A DNA stretch of 64,000 nucleotides from Tolypothrix sp. PCC 7910. GTDB lineage: Bacteria > Cyanobacteriota > Cyanobacteriia > Cyanobacteriales > Nostocaceae. Under the pieces are notes generated by a model. The model was given only the letters and a program-made list of their open reading frames with translations, made no database searches and was not told the DNA's origin. Positions 26,191 to 35,305 of the stretch are shown here, one piece after another. The first letter of the stretch is position 1. The number at the start of each line of letters is the position of its first letter. The stretch spans positions 7,922,001 through 7,986,000 of the forward strand of contig NZ_CP050440.1 in the NCBI RefSeq assembly GCF_011769525.1, given 5' to 3'. The position numbers and the translations under genes are program-made.

Positions 26191-29100
26191 TTATATTGCA
26201 CTGCAAGTAGGTGCAGAATTGCTAGATACGGGAGGAATAGTATTTGGAGAATTCGCTATTAGCTCTAATTGTCCATTACTATTGATTTTCCATCCTTGAG
26301 CCTCAATAATTACGGATGGCGTATTTTGAGATATTTGCGGCAACAGTTGTTGTTTTTTGCCTTCTGCTTTTTGGTCTACTCCTACTTTTGGAGACAACTC
26401 ACGTAAATCTGTCCAAATAGTCTTGCCGATAATAGCGTCAGTAGGGTTTTCTGGTAATCCACCCCTTCCTGTGACAACAAAATTATTGGCGCGATCGCCT
26501 CGACAACTAGCAGCAATTTGCTGGTTAGAGTCTATGATATTTTCTGATAATTCTATGTTGGCAATATTTTTACTGGTTTCTAAGTTAGTAATTTTGACAA
26601 TACCATTCAATCCAAATTGTGAACTAGCATCAATTTTGCTATCTGTCGAAAAGAAAATACCTTGAGTTTGTATTTGAATATTACCTCCTGGCCCAAATAC
26701 AGCATTAGCTCTAATATCACTGTGATTGTGAGCTAAAACAAAATCAGAATTAATATAAATATTGCCACCGCCACCATTACTATCTAACACACTAGTACTA
26801 ATTAAGCTATTGTTATTGAGCAACAAGAAATTACTAGTTAAGTTTAAATTCCCACCACCAGTTTGAGTAGAAGTTGCAACAATCTTTCCTTGATTATTTT
26901 GTATTTGTCGAGAGTTAATCGTAATATTCCCCGCTTGACCCAATCCTGTACTATTAGTAGATATGCGAGCTTGATTATTCAACTTCAAAATATCACTTGT
27001 AACTTGAATATTGCCGCCATTGCCTTGTGATTCTGCTTTAGCTTCGCTAAAAGCACCCGTAAATGATCCATTACTATAACCATCAAAAACAATAGAACGG
27101 GCATCAATATTAATCAAACCTGCATTGCCTTTGCCTGCAGTACTGGTAGTTAAGTAAGCACCAGTCGTAAATTCTAGAGAGTCAGCATTAATGTTAATAC
27201 TGCCACCATCACCACTGCCTTTAGTGTCAGCAGATATTTGACTAGCATTGCGAGCAGTTAATGATTGTTGCACATTTAAAAATATATTACCGCCACCGCC
27301 AGATAATGTAGATGCGGTGATGCTAGCGGGATTTTCCGAAGAGGTGTTATCTAGTAAAATAGCACCAGCTTCAATTTGAATATTCCCAGCTTTTCCTTGC
27401 CCTGGGGAAATATTAGAGTTAATGCTGTGGAAATTACTAGCACTAATAATGCCCCCATCTTTCAGAGTTAAATTGTCAGTTGCGATCGCTAAGTTACCGC
27501 CATCACCATTTCCCTGAATTGCACTAGCAAATAAACCACTGCGTCCTTTTTCGCTAAATCCTACAGCTTCTATATCAGTAGCTTTGACTATCAAATTCCC
27601 TGCATTTCCAGAGCCAGCAGTACTACTAGCAATTTGACCTCCATCTATCAAGCGCAAGGTTCCAGTATCTAGGTTTAAATTTCCTCCCTTACCTGTAGCA
27701 TTGGAGGTAACAGTAGTAAATATCAGGCTGGACGCACTACTAGAACTACCTATTAGCTCTACATCATTTGCCTGAATATTTAAATCTCCAGCATTTCCAG
27801 AACTAAACGTACCTGTGCCAATTTGAGCGCCATTTATCAACCTTAAACTTTGAGTATCAATGAATAAATTGCCACCATTACCTGTAGCGCCTGATTCCAC
27901 ATTTGCTAATAAACCAGTGGGTAACCCTCCAGGAGAATTACCGCTTAGTTGCATCTGATTTGCTCTCACTTGCACAGTTCCCGCATTTCCTGAACCAAAG
28001 GTTAACGCTGCTATCTGTGCGCCACCAGCCATTCGCAAGCTGTCGGTATCAACCAACAATTGCCCACCATTACCTGTGGCTCCTGATTCCACATTGGCAA
28101 ATAAGCCACTGGAACCAACATTAGCTGCGCCTCCTACTAACTCTATATCTTTTGCCTTAACTGTTAAAATTCCCCCATCTTTTGAGTTGAAGGTGCTGAC
28201 TGCCATCCTAGCGCCATCAGCAACATATAAGTTTTGCGTATCAATAGTTATATTACCGCCAGCGCCTTGGGTACCAGATTCTGAATTAGCAAATATGCCA
28301 CTGGGAATCCCGCCTCGAGAAGCACCAATTAACTTTATATTTATCGCGTTTAGTTGAATATTCCCGGCATTTCCCAAGCCAAAGGTATTAGCAAATGCCT
28401 GTCCGCCATTAGTAATTAATAAGTTATCTGTTTCAATTATTAAGTTACCACCATTACCCGTGGCTCCCGGTGCAACTGGTGTAAACAAGCCGCTAGAACC
28501 CGCAACACGCGAACCACCAGTTAATTCTACTTCTTGGGCTTTAACTGTTAAAGTTCCGGCATTACCAGAACCAAAGGTGCCACTAGAAATTTGAGCGCCA
28601 CCAGCAACCAACAAACTTTTTGTATCAATAAATAAATTGCCGCCATTACCTGTGGCTCCTGGAGCCACATCGGTAGATAAATAAGTGATAAAAGGAATTG
28701 GTGATACCGAACTGCCACTGACTGCTACAGAATCTCCCTTAATGTTCAGTGCTCCGCCAGAACCATTACCCAAAGTATTTGCCAACATCGCAGAGGCATT
28801 TTTTACTTGGATATTACGCCCCTGTACCTGGATATTACCGCCACTATTGCCGCTGACTTCTAGAGAGGCTGCTTGCGAAAGACTAATATCTTGAAAACTA
28901 TTAACATTCTCATAACTCAATGCCCAACCTGAGCTAATAGGATTGAGTTTGACGAAACTGTTTGTGCCAACACTTCCTAACTCAATTCGTCCTTCTTTTG
29001 CAGTCAGATTACCCCCAGCGATCGCAACATTTCCACCTACTAAAGCCAGGGTTTTCTGTGACTGTACCTGAAGTCCCACAGGTCTATTGTCTGTAATTAC

Positions 29101-29748
29101 AGAAAAGTTATTTTGATTAAAACCTGTATTATTTCCTGGGCCATTAACAGTAATCATGCCTGTATTAGTAGGCCCATATTGCAACCCCAGCGGCAAACTA
29201 ACTGTAAGCAAGGGGTGTGCTTGAGGACTGGTAGCACTAAACTCACTACCATCAGTAAACTTGATGCTGTTGGCTGTTGAGGCAATAAAAGAACCACCAA
29301 GATTTAGAGAAGCATTAGCACCAAAAACAATACCATTAGGGTTAATGAGAAATAGGTTAGCTGTGCCTTGGGTGCGAATTAAACCATCAATATTGGAGAT
29401 AGAGCTGCCAGTGACGCGACTGATAATATTTTGAATATCAGTAGGATTATTGAAAGATGATGTTTGCCCTGTAAGCAGGGAAAACTGTTCAAAGCTGTGA
29501 AATAAATTATTACCTACTCTAGTGCCACCATCGATGTTAAAAGTGGCACCATTGGTAGTGACAATTGTATTAATAGGTAGAGTATTATCTGGAACTACTT
29601 GTGCCGCAGCATTCAACCTGATATTTGCCAACGACCATACAACAAGAGGTAAGCCCAGCAATGTTTTGAGGTTGAAAATTCTGCTCTGTTTTTTGATTGC
29701 TGACATGGTTTTTGCAGTTCTCTTGTTGGACGACATGATCTTAGCCAC
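26191..29748 (-). CDS. Large two-partner-secretion exoprotein (filamentous haemagglutinin N-terminal domain)
   Basis: This 1185-residue protein is predicted to be secreted and to fold as a long beta-helix. A signal peptide occupies roughly residues 17-49 (basic start, then LLGLPLVVWSLANIRLNAAA). The TPS domain follows, with SSFNNPTDIQNIISRVTG, NLFLINPNGIVFGANASL and the GGSFIAST block. Residues about 364-747 are six tandem repeats of about 64 residues (GATGNGGNLFIDTxSL, then SGNAGxLxVKAxxVEL). The C-terminus has CRGDRANNF...GRGGLPENP and IWTDLR, typical of cyanobacterial members. A later start at M15 would also keep the signal. The TpsB outer-membrane transporter is not in this window. It lies beside the double-glycine peptide genes on the same strand. 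Confidence 0.88.
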   Translation of the reverse strand: MAKIMSSNKRTAKTMSAIKKQSRIFNLKTLLGLPLVVWSLANIRLNAAAQVVPDNTLPINTIVTTNGATFNIDGGTRVGNNLFHSFEQFSLLTGQTSSFNNPTDIQNIISRVTGSSISNIDGLIRTQGTANLFLINPNGIVFGANASLNLGGSFIASTANSIKFTDGSEFSATSPQAHPLLTVSLPLGLQYGPTNTGMITVNGPGNNTGFNQNNFSVITDNRPVGLQVQSQKTLALVGGNVAIAGGNLTAKEGRIELGSVGTNSFVKLNPISSGWALSYENVNSFQDISLSQAASLEVSGNSGGNIQVQGRNIQVKNASAMLANTLGNGSGGALNIKGDSVAVSGSSVSPIPFITYLSTDVAPGATGNGGNLFIDTKSLLVAGGAQISSGTFGSGNAGTLTVKAQEVELTGGSRVAGSSGLFTPVAPGATGNGGNLIIETDNLLITNGGQAFANTFGLGNAGNIQLNAINIKLIGASRGGIPSGIFANSESGTQGAGGNITIDTQNLYVADGARMAVSTFNSKDGGILTVKAKDIELVGGAANVGSSGLFANVESGATGNGGQLLVDTDSLRMAGGAQIAALTFGSGNAGTVQVRANQMQLSGNSPGGLPTGLLANVESGATGNGGNLFIDTQSLRLINGAQIGTGTFSSGNAGDLNIQANDVELIGSSSSASSLIFTTVTSNATGKGGNLNLDTGTLRLIDGGQIASSTAGSGNAGNLIVKATDIEAVGFSEKGRSGLFASAIQGNGDGGNLAIATDNLTLKDGGIISASNFHSINSNISPGQGKAGNIQIEAGAILLDNTSSENPASITASTLSGGGGNIFLNVQQSLTARNASQISADTKGSGDGGSININADSLEFTTGAYLTTSTAGKGNAGLINIDARSIVFDGYSNGSFTGAFSEAKAESQGNGGNIQVTSDILKLNNQARISTNSTGLGQAGNITINSRQIQNNQGKIVATSTQTGGGNLNLTSNFLLLNNNSLISTSVLDSNGGGGNIYINSDFVLAHNHSDIRANAVFGPGGNIQIQTQGIFFSTDSKIDASSQFGLNGIVKITNLETSKNIANIELSENIIDSNQQIAASCRGDRANNFVVTGRGGLPENPTDAIIGKTIWTDLRELSPKVGVDQKAEGKKQQLLPQISQNTPSVIIEAQGWKINSNGQLELIANSPNTIPPVSSNSAPTCSAI
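27508..28659 (-). repeat. Six in-frame ~192-bp repeats inside the exoprotein gene
   Basis: The translated units are about 64 residues, each beginning near GATGNGGN and containing an SGNAG-type turn halfway. Nucleotide conservation is partial, so the array is diverged rather than freshly amplified. The limits are approximate. Confidence 0.75.
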
Positions 29749-29844
29749 TGAGTAACTAAAATGTCTTCCCTTGTTCCGAAATGTGGGTAATTGATTAACA
29801 CCATCTTTCCATCAGTTCGTTTTCAGGGTAGTTGATGGTAGAAA

Positions 29845-29873
29845 AACCCCGCTTTCTTGAAGAAACCGGGGTT
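29845..29873 (-). terminator. Hairpin terminator after the peptide genes
   Basis: On the minus strand AACCCCGGTTTCTT-C-AAGAAAGCGGGGTT is nearly perfectly complementary and is followed by TTTC. It lies 111 bases after the stop of the 59-residue peptide gene. The same sequence type is a common cyanobacterial hairpin. Confidence 0.7.
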
Positions 29874-29983
29874 ATAGGTTGTTACTAATCCGAACTGCAT
29901 TGACATCAAGATTTTTAATCAGTCCGCTATTGTTGCAAAGGTTTTTCTACCAGTTCTTGCCAAAAGTTTCTTAAATCGTGGCA

Positions 29984-30163
29984 TTAGGTACGAATAGACC
30001 AAGTACCATTACCAGAACCATTACCGCCAGTACTTCCATCACCCCAACCACCTACAACTATTTCAGCTTCGCGATCGCTGAGTTCTGTCAATTCTGAGAT
30101 CTGGCTTATTTTGCTATTTTGTGAATTTTTGTTGTAATTATTTCTTTGAATTTTTGCCTTCAT
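29984..30163 (-). CDS. Double-glycine-leader precursor peptide B, 59 aa
   Basis: The frame runs from ATG 30163 (preceded by GAGGAAAG) to TAA at 29984. The first 39 residues form a leader ending in SELTELSDREAEIVVGG, the pattern of bacteriocin-type leaders cut after Gly-Gly by C39 peptidase transporters. The predicted core is 20 residues, rich in Gly, Ser and Asn with two Trp (WGDGSTGGNGSGNGTWSIRT). The leader is clearly homologous to that of the peptide at 30528. No transporter or modifying enzyme is next to it, so export would rely on genes elsewhere. Confidence 0.75.
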   Translation of the reverse strand: MKAKIQRNNYNKNSQNSKISQISELTELSDREAEIVVGGWGDGSTGGNGSGNGTWSIRT

Positions 30164-30253
30164 CTTTCCTCTTTAACATTTAGATAGAACTTCTATACTT
30201 TATGCTCATGAAAGTTTGGTGTTTTCTAATAGCATAATGAGTTACTCAAACAT

Positions 30254-30385
30254 TCAAAACCCACCGCCAGCAGCACCTCCTCCTCCAGAGCCCCAACAGG
30301 TTTGCTCTAAGCAAATACCAACTTCTATTATTGCAGTACTGCCACGAACTACTACCTTTTCAGCTTCACAATCACTAAGTTACAT
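30254..30385 (-). pseudogene. Broken precursor peptide C (leader truncated by stop)
   Basis: The minus strand reads LSDCEAEKVVVRG, aligned with LSDREAEIVVGG of peptide B, then STAIIEVGICLEQTC and WGSGGGGAAGGGF before TGA at 30254. A TAA stop (30380-30382) precedes LSD directly after an ATG, there is no full leader upstream, and the Gly-Gly site has become Arg-Gly. The core keeps two cysteines and a Gly-rich tail. It is best read as a decayed third member of the family. Confidence 0.65.
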
Positions 30386-30527
30386 AAAGTTATCTTTCTG
30401 GCTATGATTAATATCTGGATGAAGATTTTTAAACAAAATTACTCTAATTATATGCTTCAGATTTTATTTTTAAATCTAGAGTAAAAATCTTCCCAATTTT
30501 GGACAAATGGCATTAATCATACCAAAA

Positions 30528-30794
30528 TTACCAACCACCAGAACCACCAGAACCACCGCCAGAACCGCCAGTGCTACCACCACCAGTACTAGTCCAAGCT
30601 GCTGAAATCACATCATTTATGACACCAGAGTTTGGTTTTATAGCAATTGTAACACTAGCATTTACATCTAAGATATCTGTACCTCCTACTACTAATTCCA
30701 TTTCTTGGTCGCTGATTTCTGTTAATTCTACTAGTTGCATAATTTTGCTATTTTCCTTTGATTTTATAGATGTATCTGCTTTTATAGCCTTCAT
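30528..30794 (-). CDS. Double-glycine-leader precursor peptide A with Gly/Ser-rich tail, 88 aa
   Basis: The leader (residues 1-39, MKAIKADTSIKSKENSKIMQ onward) ends in LTEISDQEMELVVGG, a textbook double-glycine cleavage motif. The predicted 49-residue core begins TDILDVNASVTIAIKPNSGV and ends in a low-complexity run of Gly, Ser and Thr finishing GGSGGW. There are no cysteines. It is the most upstream of three related sequences on the minus strand and is probably the first gene of a small transcription unit. The genetic setting suggests a secreted peptide; antimicrobial or signalling activity is not shown by sequence. Confidence 0.75.
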   Translation of the reverse strand: MKAIKADTSIKSKENSKIMQLVELTEISDQEMELVVGGTDILDVNASVTIAIKPNSGVINDVISAAWTSTGGGSTGGSGGGSGGSGGW

Positions 30795-31444
30795 TTATTC
30801 TCATTCCGCATTGATAAACAGATTTATATATTAACGGTATTTTTATGTATTAAAACACTCTTCTTTAGCTTCTTGACGTAATTTTAATATTTTAGGCAAT
30901 CTTCATAAAAAGTATTTGATTTTACCGTATAAATACTTTGCATTCTTAACTTGATTATTTAGATGATTTTCATAAATAAAAATTAAATATTTTGGCGATT
31001 GAGGATAATTAACAGTATTTTTTCGTAATTTGTTAAAATAACTTTATTTAAAGTAAACAGTACACACTCAAACCTGAGCCAAAATATCTAGTCTGGTGCA
31101 GGAAATTATTACCAGTTTGGTATTTGATGATATTGATAAGCTGCAAAGTATTGCGACAGAAGGATTTTATGCTTGGTGATGCTTAACATAAGCGATCGCA
31201 TATTGCAAAATGGATGAGATAAATCTGACTTTAGTTACCTCAACCGCTTTTACCTGTAATGCGTCAATTGGTAGTGGGATACCTGCGGTGATCTGACGGA
31301 AAGTTTGTTCATATCCCCTAACCGCCAACCCCTGTACTGTTATTAATAAAATTAAATTGGCAAAGCAGCAATTATATTGTCGTAATCCGACAAACTACTC
31401 AAGTAAAATAGCTTTACTTACCAATTTCTTAATGTTCCTATTTG
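30795..31444. other. AT-rich divergent intergenic region with a gene fragment
   Basis: The first 280 bases are very AT-rich and should include the promoter of peptide A. At about 31083-31180 the plus strand reads AKISSLVQEIITSLVFDDID followed by KLQSIATEGFYAW and a stop, with an upstream stop and no start: it looks like the C-terminal remnant of a lost gene. The rest precedes the phosphopantetheinyl transferase gene. Confidence 0.45.
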
Positions 31445-32179
31445 ATGAACTCTTCTAAGTATTTATGGTTACCAGCACCAAAAAACTTAATTTTATTACC
31501 AGATAATGTCCATGTTTGGCGTATAAATCTTGACCAATCAGCAGCAGAGTTACAATACTTGACCACAACCCTCTCTAGCGATGAATCTGCTCGTGCTCAA
31601 AGATTCTATTTTCCAGAACATCGCCAACGTTTCATTGCGGGTCGTGGTAGCCTAAGGACTATATTAAGTCGTTACTTGGGTATCACTCCTCAAGAAGTAC
31701 AGTTTGATTATGAACCACGGGGGAAACCATTCTTAGCGAGTAGATTTTCTCACAGTGGATTATCGTTTAATTTATCGCACTCCCAAAATTTAGCCTTGTG
31801 TGCAGTTAGTAAAAATCGCCAAATCGGGATAGATCTGGAATATATTCGCCCCATGTCAGATTTGGAATCTCTGGCTCAAAGGTTCTTTTTACCAAGAGAA
31901 TATGATTTAGTGCGATCGCTACCTGATGAGCAAAAATCTTCAGTATTTTTTCGCTACTGGACTTGTAAAGAAGCTTACTTAAAAGCTACAGGCGAGGGCA
32001 TAGCGCAGTTAGAGCGAATTGAAATTTCCCTTACTCCCACAGAAGCAGCTAAGTTACAAACCGCGAAAGGCTGGAGTCTACTAGAACTATTACCTGCTGA
32101 AAATTATGCGGCTGCTATGGTGGTAGCTGGTTTTGGCTGGGATGTGAAATGCTGGCAGTATGGGGAAGTTAGAGATTAA
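31445..32179 (+). CDS. 4'-phosphopantetheinyl transferase, Sfp/HetI type
   Basis: The enzyme transfers phosphopantetheine from coenzyme A to a serine of carrier proteins in fatty-acid, polyketide or non-ribosomal peptide synthesis. The protein is 244 residues, the size of two-domain Sfp types. Motifs: LSFNLSHSQNLALCAV (about 106), IGIDLEYIRP with the Mg-binding Asp and Glu, and WTCKEAYLKATGEG. ATG at 31445 is preferred over the TTG just before it. In Anabaena the homologue HetI sits by heterocyst glycolipid genes; those are not here. Its last four bases overlap the stop of the convergent TspO-like gene. Confidence 0.92.
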   Translation: MNSSKYLWLPAPKNLILLPDNVHVWRINLDQSAAELQYLTTTLSSDESARAQRFYFPEHRQRFIAGRGSLRTILSRYLGITPQEVQFDYEPRGKPFLASRFSHSGLSFNLSHSQNLALCAVSKNRQIGIDLEYIRPMSDLESLAQRFFLPREYDLVRSLPDEQKSSVFFRYWTCKEAYLKATGEGIAQLERIEISLTPTEAAKLQTAKGWSLLELLPAENYAAAMVVAGFGWDVKCWQYGEVRD

Positions 32180-32946
32180 CGGCTGATTTTAATTATAGTA
32201 ATCAACACAAGGGCAATGACCAAAGCTAATGCCACATTTCTAAGTATAGGATTATTCCAGTGCTTGATAGCGATCGCTAAGATTGCCCATAGTGTGACTC
32301 CGGTGTAAGCAATGTCTTGGCGTTGGATGAGCATAACTACAGTAATTGCAGTTGCTATCAACAATAGGGTGATAGTCCAGGCTTCTGCAGAAATACCCCA
32401 ACCATTCCAACCCTGAAAATTTAAAGCACAGGCAACATTAACAATAGTTGCTACGCTAATCCAACTTAGATAAATGCTAATAGGTCTGTAGATCAACCAT
32501 TTTTTTTGTCTAGGTGCAAGTTGGTTACCAATATCTAATCGCAGATATACAACAATTAGAGGTAGCAAAATCAACAACATTGCTACAACAGAAAAGATAA
32601 ACAGCCTGGAAAGAAAAAGGTATACCCAAATACTTTGAGCAATAGAGGCAATTACTAAAAGATATCCTGTATCGCGTAAATCTGAATCATGTTTGTGACT
32701 AGGTAGAAATTGGTAAATGCCAAAAGCAAATAAACCAAGGTAAATCAATCCCCAAATAGCAAATGCATAGTTAGCAGGGATAATCAAGACATTTTTGAAC
32801 AATGTATTGGAAATCTGTCCAATACTCAGCCCATTGAGCGGAAAAATATTTGATACTACATTAACTACAAAAGCGCCAATAATTGCAGCTAGGGTTACAA
32901 TCTGGCGGAGAAAATCATGATTATTGTCTTGAGTGGACTGCTGCAT
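32176..32946 (-). CDS. TspO/MBR-like integral membrane protein
   Basis: The 256-residue protein is almost wholly hydrophobic, with about seven membrane segments. The region PANYAFAIWGLIYLGLFAFG matches the start of the TspO/MBR (tryptophan-rich sensory protein) family, but the protein is longer than classical five-helix TspO. Typical TspO proteins bind porphyrins; whether this variant does is unknown. It is convergent with the phosphopantetheinyl transferase and overlaps its stop codon by four bases. Confidence 0.75.
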   Translation of the reverse strand: MQQSTQDNNHDFLRQIVTLAAIIGAFVVNVVSNIFPLNGLSIGQISNTLFKNVLIIPANYAFAIWGLIYLGLFAFGIYQFLPSHKHDSDLRDTGYLLVIASIAQSIWVYLFLSRLFIFSVVAMLLILLPLIVVYLRLDIGNQLAPRQKKWLIYRPISIYLSWISVATIVNVACALNFQGWNGWGISAEAWTITLLLIATAITVVMLIQRQDIAYTGVTLWAILAIAIKHWNNPILRNVALALVIALVLITIIKISR

Positions 32947-33079
32947 GGGATGGTGAGATAACTTGAAATCTGCTGTGTTTTTAGCTTACACAACTTCCAA
33001 ATGGCGTTCTCAATCAAAATTATCAATCAGGCGATCGCAAACAACTAACTTCTCCTCAACCATCTCACAAATCTCAATC

Positions 33080-34141
33080 CTAATATTTCCGCTGCTGCTC
33101 AATCCACTGCAAAACTCTATTCCACGCCCACCAAGGGTCTGGATCTTGAGCTTGAAGTTGACCTTTGGCACTATTCAAGTAGCCAATATGTCCGCCATAG
33201 CGGGTGAGCATCAAATCTATCATCGAATTGCTAGCACAAGCCGCTTCTAAATCAGGAATAATTTCTGGGTCAAAAAATGGGTCATCAGCCGCATAAACGA
33301 TCAAAGTAGGTTTTGAAAGATGGGGTAGAAACGGTAAAGGACTGCTGGCTTGGTAATATGCCTCCACAGAAGAAAAACCTAATTTTTCAATTACTAGTTC
33401 CCGATCAAAATTCCAGATGGTTTTTGCCCGTTTAATCGCTGCTGGATCAAGGCTACCAGGATGAGCCTCATGTATCTGCCATGCCATCTGTTCTAATTTT
33501 CGAGCTATGTTAGCCTCTAAATACCTGCCAAATGGATATTGAACTAAATAAGCCAGCGATCGCGCAGAATCCAAATTTGGGCAAATAACCGCAGTACCGC
33601 CAATATCGCTGGCTGTGATTCCTAAATCTTCATTGCTAGTACTTAGCTCCATAGCAGCTTTTAAACCCCACAGCGCTAATTGTCCGCCTAAGGAAAACCC
33701 TACAAACCAAAATTTCTTGGGACATCCCATTGCAGCAGCGGCGGCGGCTAGACGGACAAAATCTTCTCCCTCATATAACCCATCGGACATCAAAGCCGGT
33801 GACAACTCACCTGTCTTGCCATGAGCACGCCAATCAAATAACACTACAGCATACCCTTCGGCATATGCTTTACGACCTAAAATTCTTAAAAACCATTGCG
33901 TACCTAACTCTCCTGTAATACCATAAGTGCCAATAATCGTACTACGAGCATTTTTTGGTATCGCTACCCAACAAAAAATTGGTACACCTTGCCCACCAGC
34001 TAAAACTGTTTTATGATATTGCGGCTCAGGATTTTTTATTGTGCTTTCCCAATAGCGGCTTCCCCACAAAGCCGCACATATAGTCATTGCTATACCATTT
34101 TGTAGGAACCAAGGTGGATTGTAGGGAGCGTAACACATCAT
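33080..34141 (-). CDS. Alpha/beta hydrolase, YheT-like
   Basis: The 353-residue protein has the catalytic set of an alpha/beta hydrolase: nucleophile elbow GFSLGG (Ser at about 148), an Asp in IVYAADDPFFDP and His in RYGGHIGYLN. The block VVLFDWRAHGKTGELSP precedes the elbow. The overall layout matches the YheT/embryogenesis-associated EMB8 group, whose substrates are mostly unknown, probably lipids or esters. The start is the first of two consecutive ATG codons at 34141. It stands alone, divergent from rpaA. Confidence 0.87.
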   Translation of the reverse strand: MMCYAPYNPPWFLQNGIAMTICAALWGSRYWESTIKNPEPQYHKTVLAGGQGVPIFCWVAIPKNARSTIIGTYGITGELGTQWFLRILGRKAYAEGYAVVLFDWRAHGKTGELSPALMSDGLYEGEDFVRLAAAAAAMGCPKKFWFVGFSLGGQLALWGLKAAMELSTSNEDLGITASDIGGTAVICPNLDSARSLAYLVQYPFGRYLEANIARKLEQMAWQIHEAHPGSLDPAAIKRAKTIWNFDRELVIEKLGFSSVEAYYQASSPLPFLPHLSKPTLIVYAADDPFFDPEIIPDLEAACASNSMIDLMLTRYGGHIGYLNSAKGQLQAQDPDPWWAWNRVLQWIEQQRKY

Positions 34142-34296
34142 ATAGACTATTTCGTGTACATTAAGGGAGATTTCTTCAGCTTGCTTATTTTAAGATTTAT
34201 GTTATATTTCAAATCTTTTTTATAATCAATACAGAAATCTTTGTATCTACCAAAGGTTCTTATTTATCCTTAATAAGTAGTAATAATTTTTTAAGA

Positions 34297-35040
34297 ATGC
34301 CGAGGATTCTTGTCATAGACGATGACCCAGCAATTTCAGAACTCGTTGCCGTCAACTTGGAAATGGCTGGCTACGATGTTAGTCAAGCAGAAGACGGGAT
34401 AAAAGGTCAAGCGCTAGCTCTCCAGCTACAACCAGACTTGATCATGCTCGATTTGATGTTGCCCAGAGTAGATGGATTTACCGTTTGCCAACGGCTGCGT
34501 CGGGACGAGCGCACCGCTGAAATTCCCGTGTTAATGTTGACCGCTTTAAGCCAAACACAAGATAAGGTGGAAGGCTTCAATGCCGGGGCTGATGACTATC
34601 TTACCAAGCCCTTTGAAGTCGAAGAAATGCTGGCACGAGTGCGGGCACTATTGCGGCGCACTGATCGTATTCCTCAAGCAGCAAAGCACAGCGAAATTCT
34701 GAATTATGGCCCCCTTACCCTCGTTCCTGAAAGATTCGAGGCCATATGGTTTCATGAGACAGTAAAACTGACTCACTTGGAATTTGAGTTACTTCATTGC
34801 TTGCTCCAGCGCCACGGACAGACAGTCTCTCCTAGCGAAATCCTGCGGGAAGTTTGGGGCTACGATCCAGACGATGACATCGAGACGATTCGAGTTCATA
34901 TTCGCCACTTAAGAACCAAACTCGAACCAGATCCTCGTCATCCCCGCTATATCAAGACAGTATACGGAGCAGGGTATTGTCTTGAGTTACCTAGCGTGCC
35001 TTCATCCGCTGAAGGAGCTTCAACATCAGTGGTTGAATAA
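34297..35040 (+). CDS. rpaA: Response regulator RpaA
   Basis: RpaA is the OmpR-type regulator that transmits circadian-clock output and affects phycobilisome energy transfer to photosystem I. The 247-residue protein has a receiver with the acidic pocket IDDDP, phospho-acceptor D52 in LIMLDLMLP and Lys in YLTKPF, then a winged-helix DNA-binding domain ([39 protein letters not shown]). The sequence is nearly the same as I recall for RpaA in other cyanobacteria, including the linker [20 protein letters not shown]. It is followed by a terminator hairpin, so it is probably monocistronic. Its partner kinase SasA is not in the window. Confidence 0.93.
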   Translation: MPRILVIDDDPAISELVAVNLEMAGYDVSQAEDGIKGQALALQLQPDLIMLDLMLPRVDGFTVCQRLRRDERTAEIPVLMLTALSQTQDKVEGFNAGADDYLTKPFEVEEMLARVRALLRRTDRIPQAAKHSEILNYGPLTLVPERFEAIWFHETVKLTHLEFELLHCLLQRHGQTVSPSEILREVWGYDPDDDIETIRVHIRHLRTKLEPDPRHPRYIKTVYGAGYCLELPSVPSSAEGASTSVVE

Positions 35041-35043
35041 CCT

Positions 35044-35086
35044 ATCCACACCTACCCACAGGCACAGGGTCAGGTGTGGATTTTTT
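35044..35086 (+). terminator. Terminator of rpaA
   Basis: ATCCACACCT and AGGTGTGGAT form a 10-bp stem (35044-35053 with 35072-35081) followed by TTTTTA. It lies a few bases past the stop codon. Confidence 0.85.
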
Positions 35087-35305
35087 ATTACCCGTAAAAT
35101 TATTAATTTTGGTACTTCTATAAATTCTAAAGAATACCAAAAACTTTTTTTATATTATATTTACGATTTACAGACAATAATTTTTTTTACTACCTTTGAT
35201 AGGGATTAGGGGCTGGAGACAAGGGAGATCAGGAGAAATTCCTATTACCCATTAGCAATGTCCAAATACTCCATGCCCGATTTTCTCATCCCTAATCCCT
35301 AGCCT

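Noticed and set aside
27903-28357. Plus-strand open frames inside the exoprotein gene
   Set aside because: Antisense shadows of the repeat region; they follow the repeat period and have no independent support.
30216-30407. 63-codon open frame on the plus strand
   Set aside because: It is antisense to the decayed peptide C; its Pro-rich text is the complement of the Gly-rich core.
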